Below are positions 1 through 9,613 of a stretch of 64,000 nucleotides of DNA, piece by piece. Both the position numbers and the translations under genes were made by a program. Source of the DNA: Geomobilimonas luticola (GTDB lineage: Bacteria > Desulfobacterota > Desulfuromonadia > Geobacterales > Geobacteraceae); contig NZ_JAHCVK010000001.1 of the NCBI RefSeq assembly GCF_018476905.1, forward strand, positions 992,001 to 1,056,000, in the 5' to 3' direction. Position 1 is the stretch's first letter, and each line of letters begins with the position of its first letter. Under the pieces are notes generated by a model. The model saw only the letters and a list, made by a program, of their open reading frames with translations, was not told where the DNA came from and did not search any database.

Positions 1-55
1 CGAAGCCGGCGATCTTCTCCCGCAACTGGGCGAGGCGCGTCTTCGCAGATTCCAT
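1..55 (-). CDS. N-terminus of an unidentified protein (runs off the window)
   Basis: The minus strand opens with ATG at position 55 and reads 18 residues (MESAKTRLAQLREKIAGF) before the window ends. The fragment looks like an amphipathic helix and is too short to assign. It is transcribed away from the next gene's 3' end, and a sigma-70-like promoter lies about 50 bp upstream. I infer a real start from the promoter and the open frame only. Confidence 0.5.
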   Translation of the reverse strand, partial: MESAKTRLAQLREKIAGF

Positions 56-103
56 GGATACCTCTGTTCTGCTTACTGAGTAGTATTTTTACACACTGGG
101 GTT

Positions 104-133
104 ACTTTAGGAGAAACAGCGGGGGGTTGTCAA
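104..133 (-). promoter_or_regulatory. sigma-70-like promoter for the gene at the left edge
   Basis: Reading the minus strand, TTGACA (133-128) is followed after 18 bp by TAAAGT (109-104), a perfect -35 with a 4/6 -10. It points at the truncated gene that starts at 55. Confidence 0.45.
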
Positions 134-154
134 GGGGGATGTGGGGGCTGGGGG

Positions 155-2005
155 CTAGTTAAGCCCTTTCCTGATCTGGTAGAGTTCTTCCATGTTGAGG
201 CCGTTCAGTTCGTAGTACTCCCGCTCCAGTTCTTCCACGTAGAAGCGGTCGAGGCCCGAGTTTTCCAGGAAGTCCTCCCGCAGTGCGATATCCCTGCCGT
301 CGATGATGGAGGGGAGGAGGTTGTGGATGTAGATGGCTTCTTTCTTGATGGCGAGGATGGTTTCGCGGAACAGGGCATCGGGGATTTCGCCGTCGATGAG
401 TTTCTTGTGGCGCAATTCTTCGGTCACTTCGCGCTTGAGTGCATCCTGGTCGGCCTTGGTGGCGTACTTGGAGTAGAAGTTGCGAATCCGGTCCCGCACA
501 TGCTCCAGGAGGACGAGGGATATCCGCTCTTCGGTATCGATTGCCCGCAGCTGCTGGAGGAGGTCGGGGATGGTGAGGCGCTTTTCCTCGATGAGGTTGA
601 GGCCGCGGATGAGGGTGGTGACCTTTTTCCGGCCGTAGTTTCCCAGGTACTTGTTTTCCAGGATGCCGGTGATGAAGAGTGTCTCGAAAAGCTTCGGCTT
701 GAGAGCGTCGAACTCGCTCTTGTTGCCGAGGAGGCTTCGCAGCATCTCTTCGGAGCTCTTCACGTTCTCCATGAACGCCAGTTGGCTGATGATGGAAGAT
801 GCGGTGTCGTACCGGTCGAAGTAGGTGATGATGTAGGAAAACCCTTCCAGCAGGGAGATGTCGGCGCCGTCGCGGATCTTTTCGTCACAGGCCTTGCTGG
901 CATCGAGGAGGATCTCTTCGAAGGTGTGGTCGCGGTTCTCGGCTGCCTGCTTCTTGGCGAAGAGGAGCTTGAGCATGTCCTCCCGGTCGATGGTGCTTTC
1001 GATCTGGCTTTCGGTGAGGAAAAGCCCTTCGAGGATCTGTCTGGTCTCTGAAATGTAGTCGTTTTCCTCCAGGTCGACCATCTTCTTGTCTTTTTTCAGC
1101 ATCTCGTCCAGGGTGTAGAAGAGCGCACCGGGGATCTTGTTCCGGACGGAAAGGGTCTTCAGCCTGGTGAGGCGGGCGTTTTCAAGCTTGTTGATCTCTC
1201 CCTTGCGGTTGCAGGCGATGAGGATGTTCTTGTATTCGTCGACGATCCGCTTGTTGTCCTGATGCTTGTACATGACGTCGATGCGGATCCGTTCCTGCTG
1301 GTAGCGGTCGATGCCGTAACGGTTGGCGAGTTCGGAGAGGCGGGCGAACTCTTCGTCGGCGATTTTCTTGTTGCGGAAATAGAGGGACTTGAAGATGTCG
1401 CAGTATTCCTGGTGTTTCTTGTTGACCAGTTTGAAGAGGTAGAGCTGGGCCTTGGGGTCATCGAGAAGGGCGAATACCTCGTTGATGAGGGCGTTGTCGT
1501 CCTGGTTGCCAACGGCGGTAGAGCGCTTGATCGCCTTTCCGAGAAGCCGCAGGATCAGTTCCTGCTGCTGCTGGGGGGTGCCGACGATCTTTTCCGAATG
1601 GAGGAAAAAGAAGTAGTTGAAGACGGCGTTCCCCTCGAAAAAGATCTTTTCGTAGCTGAGGGAGCCGTTGGTCACATCGCTGAATCTGAGGTTTCCGGCA
1701 TCCTTGTCGTAGCGGCCGCCGTAGAGGACAAGCCGGTTGATGACGTCACCCTTGGCCAGGTCGGCGATGGGCTGGTCGACGCCGAACATGTATTCGCAGA
1801 AGGAGCCACCGTTCCCCTGATGGGTGATGCCGGTCGTGCCGATGGTGAATTCGTTGCCGGGAGAGAAAAAGCGGAGATCATCGTCTCGCGACTGGTCAAA
1901 GTTGAAAAAGAACCGCTTGTGGGCGTCGATGCCGGCGGCAATGGCATAGTATTCGATATGCTGGTCTGGTTGTCCGTGCAGGCGGATGTCAGTATGCATC
2001 AGCAC
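155..2005 (-). CDS. conserved hypothetical protein, about 616 aa (TIGR04442-like)
   Basis: A long open frame of 616 residues with typical high-GC codon use and no signal peptide or membrane segment. The sequence is mostly charged and helical after about residue 150; the first ~130 residues are richer in Gly and aromatics. It recalls a family found in Geobacter genomes (TIGR04442), but that is memory and not a search result. No catalytic motif is visible. The start is uncertain: GTG at 2005 or ATG at 1999, neither with a strong ribosome binding site. It is followed by a separately oriented edge gene and preceded by a metallo-hydrolase gene 78 bp away. Confidence 0.7.
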   Translation of the reverse strand: MLMHTDIRLHGQPDQHIEYYAIAAGIDAHKRFFFNFDQSRDDDLRFFSPGNEFTIGTTGITHQGNGGSFCEYMFGVDQPIADLAKGDVINRLVLYGGRYDKDAGNLRFSDVTNGSLSYEKIFFEGNAVFNYFFFLHSEKIVGTPQQQQELILRLLGKAIKRSTAVGNQDDNALINEVFALLDDPKAQLYLFKLVNKKHQEYCDIFKSLYFRNKKIADEEFARLSELANRYGIDRYQQERIRIDVMYKHQDNKRIVDEYKNILIACNRKGEINKLENARLTRLKTLSVRNKIPGALFYTLDEMLKKDKKMVDLEENDYISETRQILEGLFLTESQIESTIDREDMLKLLFAKKQAAENRDHTFEEILLDASKACDEKIRDGADISLLEGFSYIITYFDRYDTASSIISQLAFMENVKSSEEMLRSLLGNKSEFDALKPKLFETLFITGILENKYLGNYGRKKVTTLIRGLNLIEEKRLTIPDLLQQLRAIDTEERISLVLLEHVRDRIRNFYSKYATKADQDALKREVTEELRHKKLIDGEIPDALFRETILAIKKEAIYIHNLLPSIIDGRDIALREDFLENSGLDRFYVEELEREYYELNGLNMEELYQIRKGLN

Positions 2006-2083
2006 CGTCCATGGTCAGTTTTGAAATAGAGTAGCGCAGACCGGCGTAAAAGTCCATGCAGCAAGTCGAACGGCTATGGCGGA

Positions 2084-2836
2084 TCACTCCAGCGTCATGC
2101 CGTCGTAGGCGAATTCCACCCCCGCCGGCAGCTTCGTCCCGTCCCGGTAGGGGACTTCGTGGGTCAGATGGGTGAATACGGCCCGTTCCGGCCTGAGCCG
2201 GGCAACGACGTCCAGCGCTCCCGCAATGTTGAAGTGGTTCTCGTGGGGGGTGTAGCGCAGGGCATCGATTATCAGAATCCGCAGACCGGTAAGGAGGTGG
2301 AGGGAGTCGGTCGGGATTCTGCTGCAGTCGGTCAGGTACGCCACGTCGCCGAACCGGTAGCCGGTTGCGGGTATTTCCCCGTGGAGAAGCGGAATCGGGA
2401 CGATGGTGGTGTCGAAAAGGGTGAACGGTTCCGAAACGACATGGGGCTCCAGGAGAGGTGCATATCCCGCCGATGACTGCCCCTGGAAGATGTACGCAAA
2501 ATTCCGGGCGATGGTCGCCATGGTTTCCGCGCTGCCGTAACAGGGAATCACCCGCTTGTGGATGAAGTGGAAGCCCCGCAGGTCATCTATCCCGTGGATA
2601 TGGTCGGCATGGGAATGGGTGAACAGTACCGCGTCGATGTGCGGGAGCTGTTCACGGATAGCCTGTTTTCTCAGGTCGGTGGAGGTGTCCACCAGGATGT
2701 AGCGGCCGGCAATCTCGACGACAATCGAGGCGCGCGTCCTCTTGTCCCGCGGGTCGCCTGAGACGCAGACCGGGCAGCGGCAGCCGACCATCGGCACACC
2801 GGTGGACGTCCCGCTGCCGAGAACAGTTATTTTCAT
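2084..2836 (-). CDS. MBL-fold metallo-hydrolase (PhnP-like), 250 aa
   Basis: Metallo-beta-lactamase fold hydrolase. The zinc-binding signature HSHADH is seen at about residues 75-80, an early Gly-rich strand (LGSGTSTG) opens the protein, and further His residues occur at the expected spacing (LLHGE, HENHF, THLTHE). The GSGTSTGVP start and the cysteine cluster C-x-C-x2-C near residues 19-24 are typical of the PhnP / phosphoribosyl 1,2-cyclic phosphodiesterase branch. The physiological substrate is not evident, and no phn genes lie nearby. The ATG at 2836 has GGAG 9 nt upstream. Confidence 0.85.
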   Translation of the reverse strand: MKITVLGSGTSTGVPMVGCRCPVCVSGDPRDKRTRASIVVEIAGRYILVDTSTDLRKQAIREQLPHIDAVLFTHSHADHIHGIDDLRGFHFIHKRVIPCYGSAETMATIARNFAYIFQGQSSAGYAPLLEPHVVSEPFTLFDTTIVPIPLLHGEIPATGYRFGDVAYLTDCSRIPTDSLHLLTGLRILIIDALRYTPHENHFNIAGALDVVARLRPERAVFTHLTHEVPYRDGTKLPAGVEFAYDGMTLE

Positions 2837-2939
2837 GGACAGTTACTCCGGCTCGGATGCTACTACATAGCATGATTGCCCACCGCAGGCAAGGAGTTTG
2901 TCCGGTTTCCCGGCACTTACGGGGATGGGTGTCCGGCGT

Positions 2940-5912
2940 TCATTCGGTCGGGAAGGTGCGGGTCAGGTGAAGCCTGATGGCATCCTCGAATTCCGTTTCA
3001 CGGTCCCCCTTGTAGACCATGGAGGAGCCGATCTCGGCGGCCAGAATGGCAGACAGGTACTTGGGGGGAAGCCTGGTGAGACGGCGGCGGTACCGGGGCT
3101 CCTCCCGGAGCATGCGCGGCAGGTGACTGAGGATGGCGCGGCGGTACAGCGGCTGCCGGCAGAGTTCCGGCCGCTCCTGGAAAAATCGGAAGAGACGGGT
3201 GTAGTTGCTGTTGATCTCGGTACTCAGGGCGTTGGAGATATCGGTGAAGAGCAGTCCCGACTGCTCACGATGGCGTTTCAGAATGAGTCGTGCCTCGTCT
3301 CTCGCCCGCTTTTCCAGGATTTCCAGGACATCGCGGACGTACCGTTCCTTCTCCGCCATGAATTCCTCTTCGGAGAGAAGGAGGTTGGCGATGATCTCGT
3401 AGGAGGAGGAGATGACCCCGCACTTGTTGGCCGAGGCGTCCCGCATGATGATGATCCCTTTCTTCTGGAGCTCGATTCTTGCCGCGGGGGTGATGAAGGA
3501 GTTGGCCCCCTCCACGATGACCCGTGCCGACGGGGTGCCGTCCGGAAGGATGAACCGTTCCCAGTTCCCTTCATCGATGGTTTCGGGGCGGCCGCCGGCG
3601 GGAATGAAGATATCCGCCGGGACGGTGAAGGGGAGCTCGCCGTATTCCCGGGAAAATTCGTCGATGGATATCCACTCCTCGTGGAGCCCTGCAGGACCCC
3701 TGCTCACCTTGCGGTAAAGTTCCCGCAGACCCTCCTTCCTGCTGCCGGTCCTGAAGAGCATGCTTCCGCCGGGACTGAGCGTTGCGGGATCGAAGGCATC
3801 CAGGTCCCGGGCGAGGAGTATGCGCCGGAGTTCTTCATGGTCGGCCCCCTGGGGATCTGCCACGGCAGCGGTGCCGTCCAGAATCAGGGTTATTTTCATC
3901 TTCGGGCAGCGCTCCAGCATGATCCGCATGGCGTTGCCCGCCACATCGCCGTTGGGGCCCCCGGTGAACTTGACGGAGAACGGGTCCCGGCGGATGTCGA
4001 TTCCCCGTTCCTCCATGGTTATTTCGGCGAAGGTGACCACGCCGGTGGAGGTGACGCCATACTCCTTGTGGTTGATCCCCACCCGCTTGCTCGACATGAT
4101 GCCGATGCCGAGCATATAGCCGCGGCGTTGGGAAAGACGGGCGATGGCTTCGATCATGCCGTCATGCATGTTTTCGTCGGGGCCGAGTTCGATCGGTTCG
4201 TCTTCCCGGTAGTAGTCGACAACGGCGGGGTTTCGCGCCACGCCGTTGTCGGTGACGAAGATGTCGAGGAACGCATTGGTTATTCCGTACTGGAGCTTGT
4301 AGAGCCGCCAGATTTCCAGTTCCCGCTCCCGCGCCCGCATCAGGTCGGAGGCGTCCAGGAGCATCACCAGCTTGGAGCCACCTTCGTAGATATCCTTGTT
4401 CTTGAAGTGCTGGGTATGGGCCAGGACGAAGTTCTCCCGGAACAGGGTGGCGGCGTTGGTGGTGAAGTCGTCCGGCGAGCGGGCGATGACGGTGCGCCAC
4501 CCCCCCCGGGCAATGTCCGAAAAGCCGATGTGGTAGCCGAAGCCGTACCGGCTGAAGAAAAAGGTGACCCTGAACGGCGTCGCGGGGGGGAGGTCGGCGG
4601 TGAAGTCGGTCCCCAGGTCGGTCAGGTAGGCGGGGTCGAGGCGGAAGGCGAGCGCCTGTTTTTCCGGGACGAAAAAGTTGGTCTTCATGATATGCCTGAT
4701 GAAGGTGAGGCCGCAGCGGAAAATGGTGCGGCGCACCTCGTCCAGGTGCCGGTGGCCGGTATTGTACCCTTCAACCTCCCGCGCGGTTTCGGCAAGGACA
4801 TTCGGGTAGAGTTCGTCACGGTTGGCGACGGCCGGATCGAACCGGACCCGGAAGAGCCTGATGAGCTGGAGCCCCATTTCCGGATGGCTGTGGAATGCAC
4901 CCTGCACGTCATCGAGGCCGAAGCGGTCCGGCTGGTTATGGGCCAGGTTGGAATGGCAGAAGGCGATGAAGGCGTTAACGAGGGAGGCATCCTCCCCGGA
5001 CATGAGGCCGTTGACGACGAGCTCCCGGTAGGTGTAGGAGCGGGTCGCAAGGATCTGGGTGGTGGCGAGTTCCTGCCGGAGCCTGATATAGGGTTTGGAG
5101 CCGCAGCCCAGGGGTTCGTCCCCCTGGCTCCGCACGTAAAAGGTCCCGAGGAAGTAGGGGTGGACGCCGTTGGAGATGATCAGGCAGTAGGCGCGGTTGA
5201 CTCCCAGTTCCAGACGTTTGAAGATTTCCATGATCTGGATGAGAAAATCCTTCTGGGGAGGGTTTCCCACGGCGAAGTGAACCCGGGATTCGTTGCCCGC
5301 GGCAATCGGCTCAACATCCAGGAAGAGTCCTCCCCCCTGGTTACCCTTCTGGAAAAGGTTCAGAACCTGGGCGATGCGGACCGGCGGCGCCACCCGGACA
5401 TACCGCTCATGGTTCAGCCAGATGAGCCGGAGCAACCGGTCGAAATCCCCCATGTCGAAGCCGGGATAGTTCCGGCGCAGTTCCTTTCGCACCTTTGCCC
5501 GGACAGCGGGGGGAACGGTGATATCCCTGCCGGCGTTGATCTCTTCGTTGCTCTTCCGGTCGAATTCGAACCGCTGGATCTCCAGTGATTCGGGAAGCCC
5601 CGGCAGCGCCCCTTCCGAGTGGACGAACATGGCGAAGGATATCTCCCGCTCCTGGACCTCGCGCAGGGTGAGGGTCTCGTAGAGCGATCCCGGGTAGTTG
5701 CGGACGGCGAGTATCTGTGCCTTGTCCCGGTCGGCCAGGATCAGCCGACGGTTCCCCCTGAGGCTTCCCAGTTCCCGTTCCAGGATGCCGAGAGCTTCCG
5801 GTTCGTCCTTCATGGTGATGAAGAAGTAGGGGGTCATCTGCTCCCGGAGCCAGCGTCGGTTCTCCGTTTTTCCGCTGACTCCTCCCTTGCCGTCGGTTGT
5901 CGGTTCGCTCAT
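2940..5912 (-). CDS. NAD-specific glutamate dehydrogenase, large type (990 aa)
   Basis: Oxidative deamination of glutamate to 2-oxoglutarate with NAD. The protein carries the catalytic-domain segments of the large bacterial GDH family: a Gly-rich stretch with GWRT, a Lys-containing GGSKLVMLLDASD region, and the nucleotide-binding segment FTGGPNGDVAGNAMR. At 990 residues it is shorter than the ~1600-residue GDH180 class and nearer the ~115 kDa class. The frame stays open to 6173 but that part overlaps metX; ATG at 5912 (MSEPTTDGK) has AAGGAG just upstream and lies 14 bp after the metX stop, so I use it. Probably co-transcribed with metX. Confidence 0.88.
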   Translation of the reverse strand: MSEPTTDGKGGVSGKTENRRWLREQMTPYFFITMKDEPEALGILERELGSLRGNRRLILADRDKAQILAVRNYPGSLYETLTLREVQEREISFAMFVHSEGALPGLPESLEIQRFEFDRKSNEEINAGRDITVPPAVRAKVRKELRRNYPGFDMGDFDRLLRLIWLNHERYVRVAPPVRIAQVLNLFQKGNQGGGLFLDVEPIAAGNESRVHFAVGNPPQKDFLIQIMEIFKRLELGVNRAYCLIISNGVHPYFLGTFYVRSQGDEPLGCGSKPYIRLRQELATTQILATRSYTYRELVVNGLMSGEDASLVNAFIAFCHSNLAHNQPDRFGLDDVQGAFHSHPEMGLQLIRLFRVRFDPAVANRDELYPNVLAETAREVEGYNTGHRHLDEVRRTIFRCGLTFIRHIMKTNFFVPEKQALAFRLDPAYLTDLGTDFTADLPPATPFRVTFFFSRYGFGYHIGFSDIARGGWRTVIARSPDDFTTNAATLFRENFVLAHTQHFKNKDIYEGGSKLVMLLDASDLMRARERELEIWRLYKLQYGITNAFLDIFVTDNGVARNPAVVDYYREDEPIELGPDENMHDGMIEAIARLSQRRGYMLGIGIMSSKRVGINHKEYGVTSTGVVTFAEITMEERGIDIRRDPFSVKFTGGPNGDVAGNAMRIMLERCPKMKITLILDGTAAVADPQGADHEELRRILLARDLDAFDPATLSPGGSMLFRTGSRKEGLRELYRKVSRGPAGLHEEWISIDEFSREYGELPFTVPADIFIPAGGRPETIDEGNWERFILPDGTPSARVIVEGANSFITPAARIELQKKGIIIMRDASANKCGVISSSYEIIANLLLSEEEFMAEKERYVRDVLEILEKRARDEARLILKRHREQSGLLFTDISNALSTEINSNYTRLFRFFQERPELCRQPLYRRAILSHLPRMLREEPRYRRRLTRLPPKYLSAILAAEIGSSMVYKGDRETEFEDAIRLHLTRTFPTE

Positions 5913-5926
5913 GGCAGTCTGCTCCT

Positions 5927-7030
5927 TTATCCCCCGACCCGCTCCAGCAGCGCCTTGACCATGGGGGTGAACGTCTCGTGTTCGAGGAGGAAGGCGTCGT
6001 GGCCGTAGGCTGACGGGATGAGGTGGTATTCCACCGGGTTGCCGATCTTCTGCAGGACGTTCACCATCTCTTCGGTCTGGTAGGGGGGGTAGAGCCAGTC
6101 GGAGGTGAAGGCGAAGAACTGGAGCGGTGCCTTCACGAGCGAGAATACTTCCTCCATGGATTCGTATCCCCATGCCACGTCATAGAGGTCGAGGGCCTTG
6201 GCCAAGTAGAGGAAGGAGTTGGCGTCGAAGCGGTCGACGAAGTTGTAGCCGTTATAGGAGAGATAGCGCTCCACCTCGAACTGGCCGAAGAAGTCGAACT
6301 GCCCGTCCTTGGCGGAGAAGCGGCGATCGAACTTGGCGGTCATGGATTCGTCGGAGAGAAAGGTGATGTGGCCGATTCCCCGGGCGAGGGCCAGGCCGTC
6401 CTTGGGGTTCTTGCGGTATTCCCCCTTTTTCCAGGTCGGGTCGTTGAAGATGGCCCAGCGGGCTACGGCGTTCATGGCGATGGCCTGGGCCGACGGGCGG
6501 GGTGTGGCGGCAAGGACGACCGCGGAGGCGATGCGTTCCGGCAGCTGGGTCGCCCATTCCAGTGCCTGCATCCCCCCCATGCTCCCCCCCAGGACGGTCA
6601 GGAGCCGGTCGATTCCCAGGTGGTCGATGAGGAACTCCTGGGCCCGCACCATGTCGCGCACGGTGATGACGGGGAAAGAAAGATTGTAACGCTTCCCCGT
6701 GCGCGGATTGATGGAGGCGGGGCCGGTGGAGCCGTAGCAGGAGCCGATGACGTTGGAGCAGATGACGAAGTACCGGTCCGTATCCAGGAGTCGTCCGGGA
6801 CCGACGATGGCGTCCCACCACCCCGGTTTCGGGTCGTCTTCGGCGAGTTTTCCCGCCAGATGGGCGTTGCCGGTCCAGGCGTGGGTCACCAGGATGGCGT
6901 TGGAGCGGGCGGCGTTGAGGGTCCCGTAGGTCTCGTAGACGAGGGTGATGGGCGCCAGAATACGGCCGCTCTCCAACCGGAGCCCCGTCTCGATGGTCAG
7001 GGATTGTTCTTGTACGATGCCGACGGACAT
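5927..7030 (-). CDS. metX: homoserine O-acetyltransferase
   Basis: Acetylates L-homoserine with acetyl-CoA in methionine synthesis. It is an alpha/beta-hydrolase fold protein of 367 aa. The nucleophile elbow is GGSMGG (Ser150), with Asp and His expected in the TSDWLYPP and YGHDAF segments near the C-terminus; the [10 protein letters not shown] segment is typical of MetX. The frame is open from 7117, but ATG at 7030 (MSVGIVQEQ) matches the family start and leaves room for the upstream terminator. A SAM-I riboswitch and intrinsic terminator lie directly upstream, which agrees with the methionine role. Confidence 0.93.
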   Translation of the reverse strand: MSVGIVQEQSLTIETGLRLESGRILAPITLVYETYGTLNAARSNAILVTHAWTGNAHLAGKLAEDDPKPGWWDAIVGPGRLLDTDRYFVICSNVIGSCYGSTGPASINPRTGKRYNLSFPVITVRDMVRAQEFLIDHLGIDRLLTVLGGSMGGMQALEWATQLPERIASAVVLAATPRPSAQAIAMNAVARWAIFNDPTWKKGEYRKNPKDGLALARGIGHITFLSDESMTAKFDRRFSAKDGQFDFFGQFEVERYLSYNGYNFVDRFDANSFLYLAKALDLYDVAWGYESMEEVFSLVKAPLQFFAFTSDWLYPPYQTEEMVNVLQKIGNPVEYHLIPSAYGHDAFLLEHETFTPMVKALLERVGG

Positions 7031-7097
7031 TTGATTCTCGCTTATCAGTGCGGAAGGGGAGACAGAGACTCCCGTCTTCCGTTCAGCCCTTCTTGAT

Positions 7098-7139
7098 AGA
7101 AAAAAGCCCCTTCTCACGAGTGATGATGAGAAGGGGCTT
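7098..7139 (-). terminator. intrinsic terminator, expression platform of the SAM riboswitch
   Basis: On the minus strand AAGCCCCTTCTCA and TGAGAAGGGGCTT form a long stem followed by a run of T residues. It sits between the SAM-I aptamer and the metX start, as expected of a transcription-attenuating riboswitch. Confidence 0.88.
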
Positions 7140-7159
7140 CAGATGTATGGCTAACGTCC

Positions 7160-7370
7160 AAGCGCCTCTCTCATCTTTGCCTTACGGCAGGATTTAGCAC
7201 CTGACGCCTCCACTTCGTTTTCGGTTCGACATCTGCGTGGCTTCGTCGGAACCTCCTTGGCGTACTTCCCGTACGCCACCGTCGTGCCACCTTGACCTCT
7301 AACCGAAATCGAGCCGGAAGACCGGTTGCTGTGGCTTCACAGGGCCTGTCCCTCCACCACTCTCGATAAG
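7160..7370 (-). promoter_or_regulatory. SAM-I riboswitch (S box) with enlarged P3 region
   Basis: Reading minus from 7370: CTTATCGAGAGTGGTGGAGG, then CTGTGAAGCCACAGCAACC, later GGTGCTAAATCCTGCC and GATGAGAG. These are the conserved SAM-I core segments in the correct order. Binding of S-adenosylmethionine should favour the terminator and switch metX off. The unusual point is that about 119 nt separate CAACC from GGTGCTAA, where the P3 arm is normally short; the extra sequence folds on itself (see the repeat entry). Confidence 0.93.
7216..7312 (-). repeat. structured repeat inserted in P3 of the SAM riboswitch
   Basis: The insert has nested inverted repeats. The outer stem is TTTCGGTT/AACCGAAA, an inner one is GTGGC/GCCAC, and the terminal hairpin is GGCGTAC-GGGAA-GTACGCC. 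It resembles the element at 33904-34001: both share AGGYCAAGGYGG in the 5' half and a GMAGCC..ACGC segment in the 3' half at similar places around a terminal hairpin. I infer membership of one palindromic repeat family. Confidence 0.55.
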
Positions 7371-7398
7371 AAAGCTAGCTATTCGATTTTCATGAAAA

Positions 7399-7427
7399 AG
7401 GATACGAGAGGGTCGCGGTTTTGTCAA
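7399..7427 (-). promoter_or_regulatory. sigma-70-like promoter of the SAM riboswitch/metX transcript
   Basis: On the minus strand TTGACA (7427-7422) and TATCCT (7404-7399) are separated by 17 bp, ending about 28 bp before the riboswitch core. Confidence 0.65.
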
Positions 7428-7470
7428 CGCAATAGTTGCCGTTGCACCCTTTCTCTCCTGCTTGCGACTC

Positions 7471-9396
7471 CTAGAACTGCTCCCCGGTCCACATCTCTTC
7501 GGTAAAACGGATGGCCTTGTTCCGGCCCGTTTCCTTTGCCTTGTAAAGAGCGACATCGGCGTATTTGATGGCCTGCCAGAAGAGCTGGGTATCGATGGGG
7601 AACTCGCTGACACCGAGGCTGATGGTCTTCTTGAGCACCCCGTCCTGGACCTTGAACTTGGCGTTCTGGATGTTTTCCCTGATCTTCTCCGCCACCTTCA
7701 TGGTTTCATCCTTGTTGGTGTCCAGAAGGACCACGAGGAATTCCTCGCCGCCGAACCTGATGACGAGGTCGGAGCTTCTGACACTGCTTCTGATGAGGGC
7801 GGAGGTTTCCTTGAGTACCGCGTCGCCGGCATTGTGGCCGTATACGTCGTTGACCTGCTTGAAATAATCCAGGTCGCACATGATGAGGCCGATATTCTTG
7901 CCCCGCCGCATGACCCCGGCGACCATGTTCTCGGTGCACTCCTGCAGGAATCTCCTGTTGTACAGGCCGGTCAGGGAGTCCTTGAGCGCAGAATCCCGCA
8001 GCGTGTTCATGAGCCGCTTGGCCTCGATCACGGAGAGAGACTCCTTGACGTATTGCCGGGCCTTGAACACCTTCCGGTCTATGGCGTGCTGGTCCCGGTA
8101 CCGGGGGTCGGATTTGTCGAACACGAGTTGTACCACCCCGCCGGTTCCCCCGCCGACGATCATCGGGATGCAGTAGTGCTCCTTGCCTTCGACGATCTGG
8201 AACTGCTTGCAGATGTGGGGGTAGACCAGGGACGAGATGGCGTGGCCGGTCTTCTTCGCCTTGCACAGTTCGCTGCTGTCCAGGATGTCGGGGCTGCAGA
8301 ACGACTCGCTGTCGGAGAGGAGAAGGGGGTAGACGGGGTTCATCTTGTTCTGATTGAGAGATATCTCGTAGATGAGGAATTCATCGATGCCGACCTGCTC
8401 CCGCAGAACCCTCCCCAGGCGGGAGTAGACATCCTCGAGGGTATCGTCCTCCTCGATGACCTTTTTGAAGGTCGTCATGCCATGTATCGATTCCATCAGC
8501 CCGTTGAATTCCGTCGACAGTATTCCTATTTCATCCTTGGAATGGATGGCGATCTTCTTGGACAGGTCGACGTCTCCCGTTCCCAGGGCGTGGATCTGCT
8601 CTATGATGGAATTTACCGGGTTGGCTATGGATCTTGATATCCAGATGGTAAAGACGCCGAGGAGAAGGAGGGCGATGACCAGAACCACGGCAATGGTGCT
8701 GGAGGTGTAGGTGACGGTGGAATTTATTTTTTCGGCGTTCTGTGCGTAGAGGAGCGATGTGCTGGTCGAATAATCGTTGGACAGGGTCAGGGCCTCGGTG
8801 AGTGACTGCTGATACTCCCTCAGTTTCGCGTCGAGACGGCCGTTGTCCTGAATATTGTCATGGAGGTTGCCCATTTTCAGGTCAACGAATGCCTGGAGTT
8901 TTTTGACGAGGACCCCCTGAACGGCCGCCATTTCCCGGAGGTATTTCTCTCCGGCCAGATCCCCTTTCACGGAGGAGGTGGTGAACGTTTCGAGCAGCTT
9001 GCCGCTTTCCCGGGAGTAGTCGTTCACTTTTCCCCCCGCCTCCAGTGCGGAGAGAAAGGCGTTGATATCCTCGATCCGGGCCTTGGATGTCTCGATTCTG
9101 CGCAGGGCGTTCTTCAAATCGGAGGTCCGGGCAAGTTCCAGGGCGTCCAGATTCAGGCTCTGGATGTTCCGGGCGATTTTCTGGGCAAGCCTGTCCTGGG
9201 GTATGAGGTTCCTGACGATGTTGTCGGTCTTCCTGTCAACGGTGAGGAGCGCGGCCATGGTGACGACGAAGAGCATCACGAACCAGAAAAGGACACCGAC
9301 GGAAAAGAGGCGGAATTTTTTCTTGATGGGGAGATCGATAAAGGTGATGAAATTGATGAAACGGCGGGACATGTCTTTGATGTCGTTTTCAGGCAT
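7471..9396 (-). CDS. membrane-bound diguanylate cyclase (HAMP-GAF-like-GGDEF)
   Basis: Makes cyclic di-GMP from two GTP. Order of parts in 641 aa: a TM helix near residues 30-53, a helical periplasmic domain of about 170 residues, a second TM near 230-255, a HAMP linker, a GAF-like sensory region with several Cys (about 350-460), and a GGDEF domain. The active-site motif GGEEF is at about 549-553, with an intact RxxD inhibitory site (RSSD) five residues before it, so an active enzyme with product inhibition is expected. The upstream GTG at 9405 is too close to the GGGAG, so ATG 9396 is preferred. Monocistronic. Confidence 0.9.
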   Translation of the reverse strand: MPENDIKDMSRRFINFITFIDLPIKKKFRLFSVGVLFWFVMLFVVTMAALLTVDRKTDNIVRNLIPQDRLAQKIARNIQSLNLDALELARTSDLKNALRRIETSKARIEDINAFLSALEAGGKVNDYSRESGKLLETFTTSSVKGDLAGEKYLREMAAVQGVLVKKLQAFVDLKMGNLHDNIQDNGRLDAKLREYQQSLTEALTLSNDYSTSTSLLYAQNAEKINSTVTYTSSTIAVVLVIALLLLGVFTIWISRSIANPVNSIIEQIHALGTGDVDLSKKIAIHSKDEIGILSTEFNGLMESIHGMTTFKKVIEEDDTLEDVYSRLGRVLREQVGIDEFLIYEISLNQNKMNPVYPLLLSDSESFCSPDILDSSELCKAKKTGHAISSLVYPHICKQFQIVEGKEHYCIPMIVGGGTGGVVQLVFDKSDPRYRDQHAIDRKVFKARQYVKESLSVIEAKRLMNTLRDSALKDSLTGLYNRRFLQECTENMVAGVMRRGKNIGLIMCDLDYFKQVNDVYGHNAGDAVLKETSALIRSSVRSSDLVIRFGGEEFLVVLLDTNKDETMKVAEKIRENIQNAKFKVQDGVLKKTISLGVSEFPIDTQLFWQAIKYADVALYKAKETGRNKAIRFTEEMWTGEQF

Positions 9397-9553
9397 GCAG
9401 TGCACTCTCCCTCGGCAATGGTTGTCATGAGGACAATGGGGGCGATTATTCCAGATAAAGGCCCATTAATCAACACTATTTTGTGGGGTGGCGGAGCGGA
9501 GGGGGTGCTCAGTGTGGGTTGGGATGTCGGGGTGCAAGGTTTTGTGCGTGCGA

Positions 9554-9582
9554 CAAAAAAGGGAGGCCCGAAGAACCTCCCG
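9554..9582 (-). terminator. intrinsic terminator after rpoH
   Basis: On the minus strand GGGAGG-TTCTTCGGG-CCTCCC is followed by TTTTTT, 30 bp after the rpoH stop. Confidence 0.85.
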
Positions 9583-9613
9583 ATTGCTGAGAAAAATGAA
9601 AAACAAGCAGATG

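Noticed and set aside
2898-5588. 896-codon open frame on the plus strand
   Set aside because: Antisense to the glutamate dehydrogenase gene; composition is the mirror of a GC-rich coding strand and no domain is visible.
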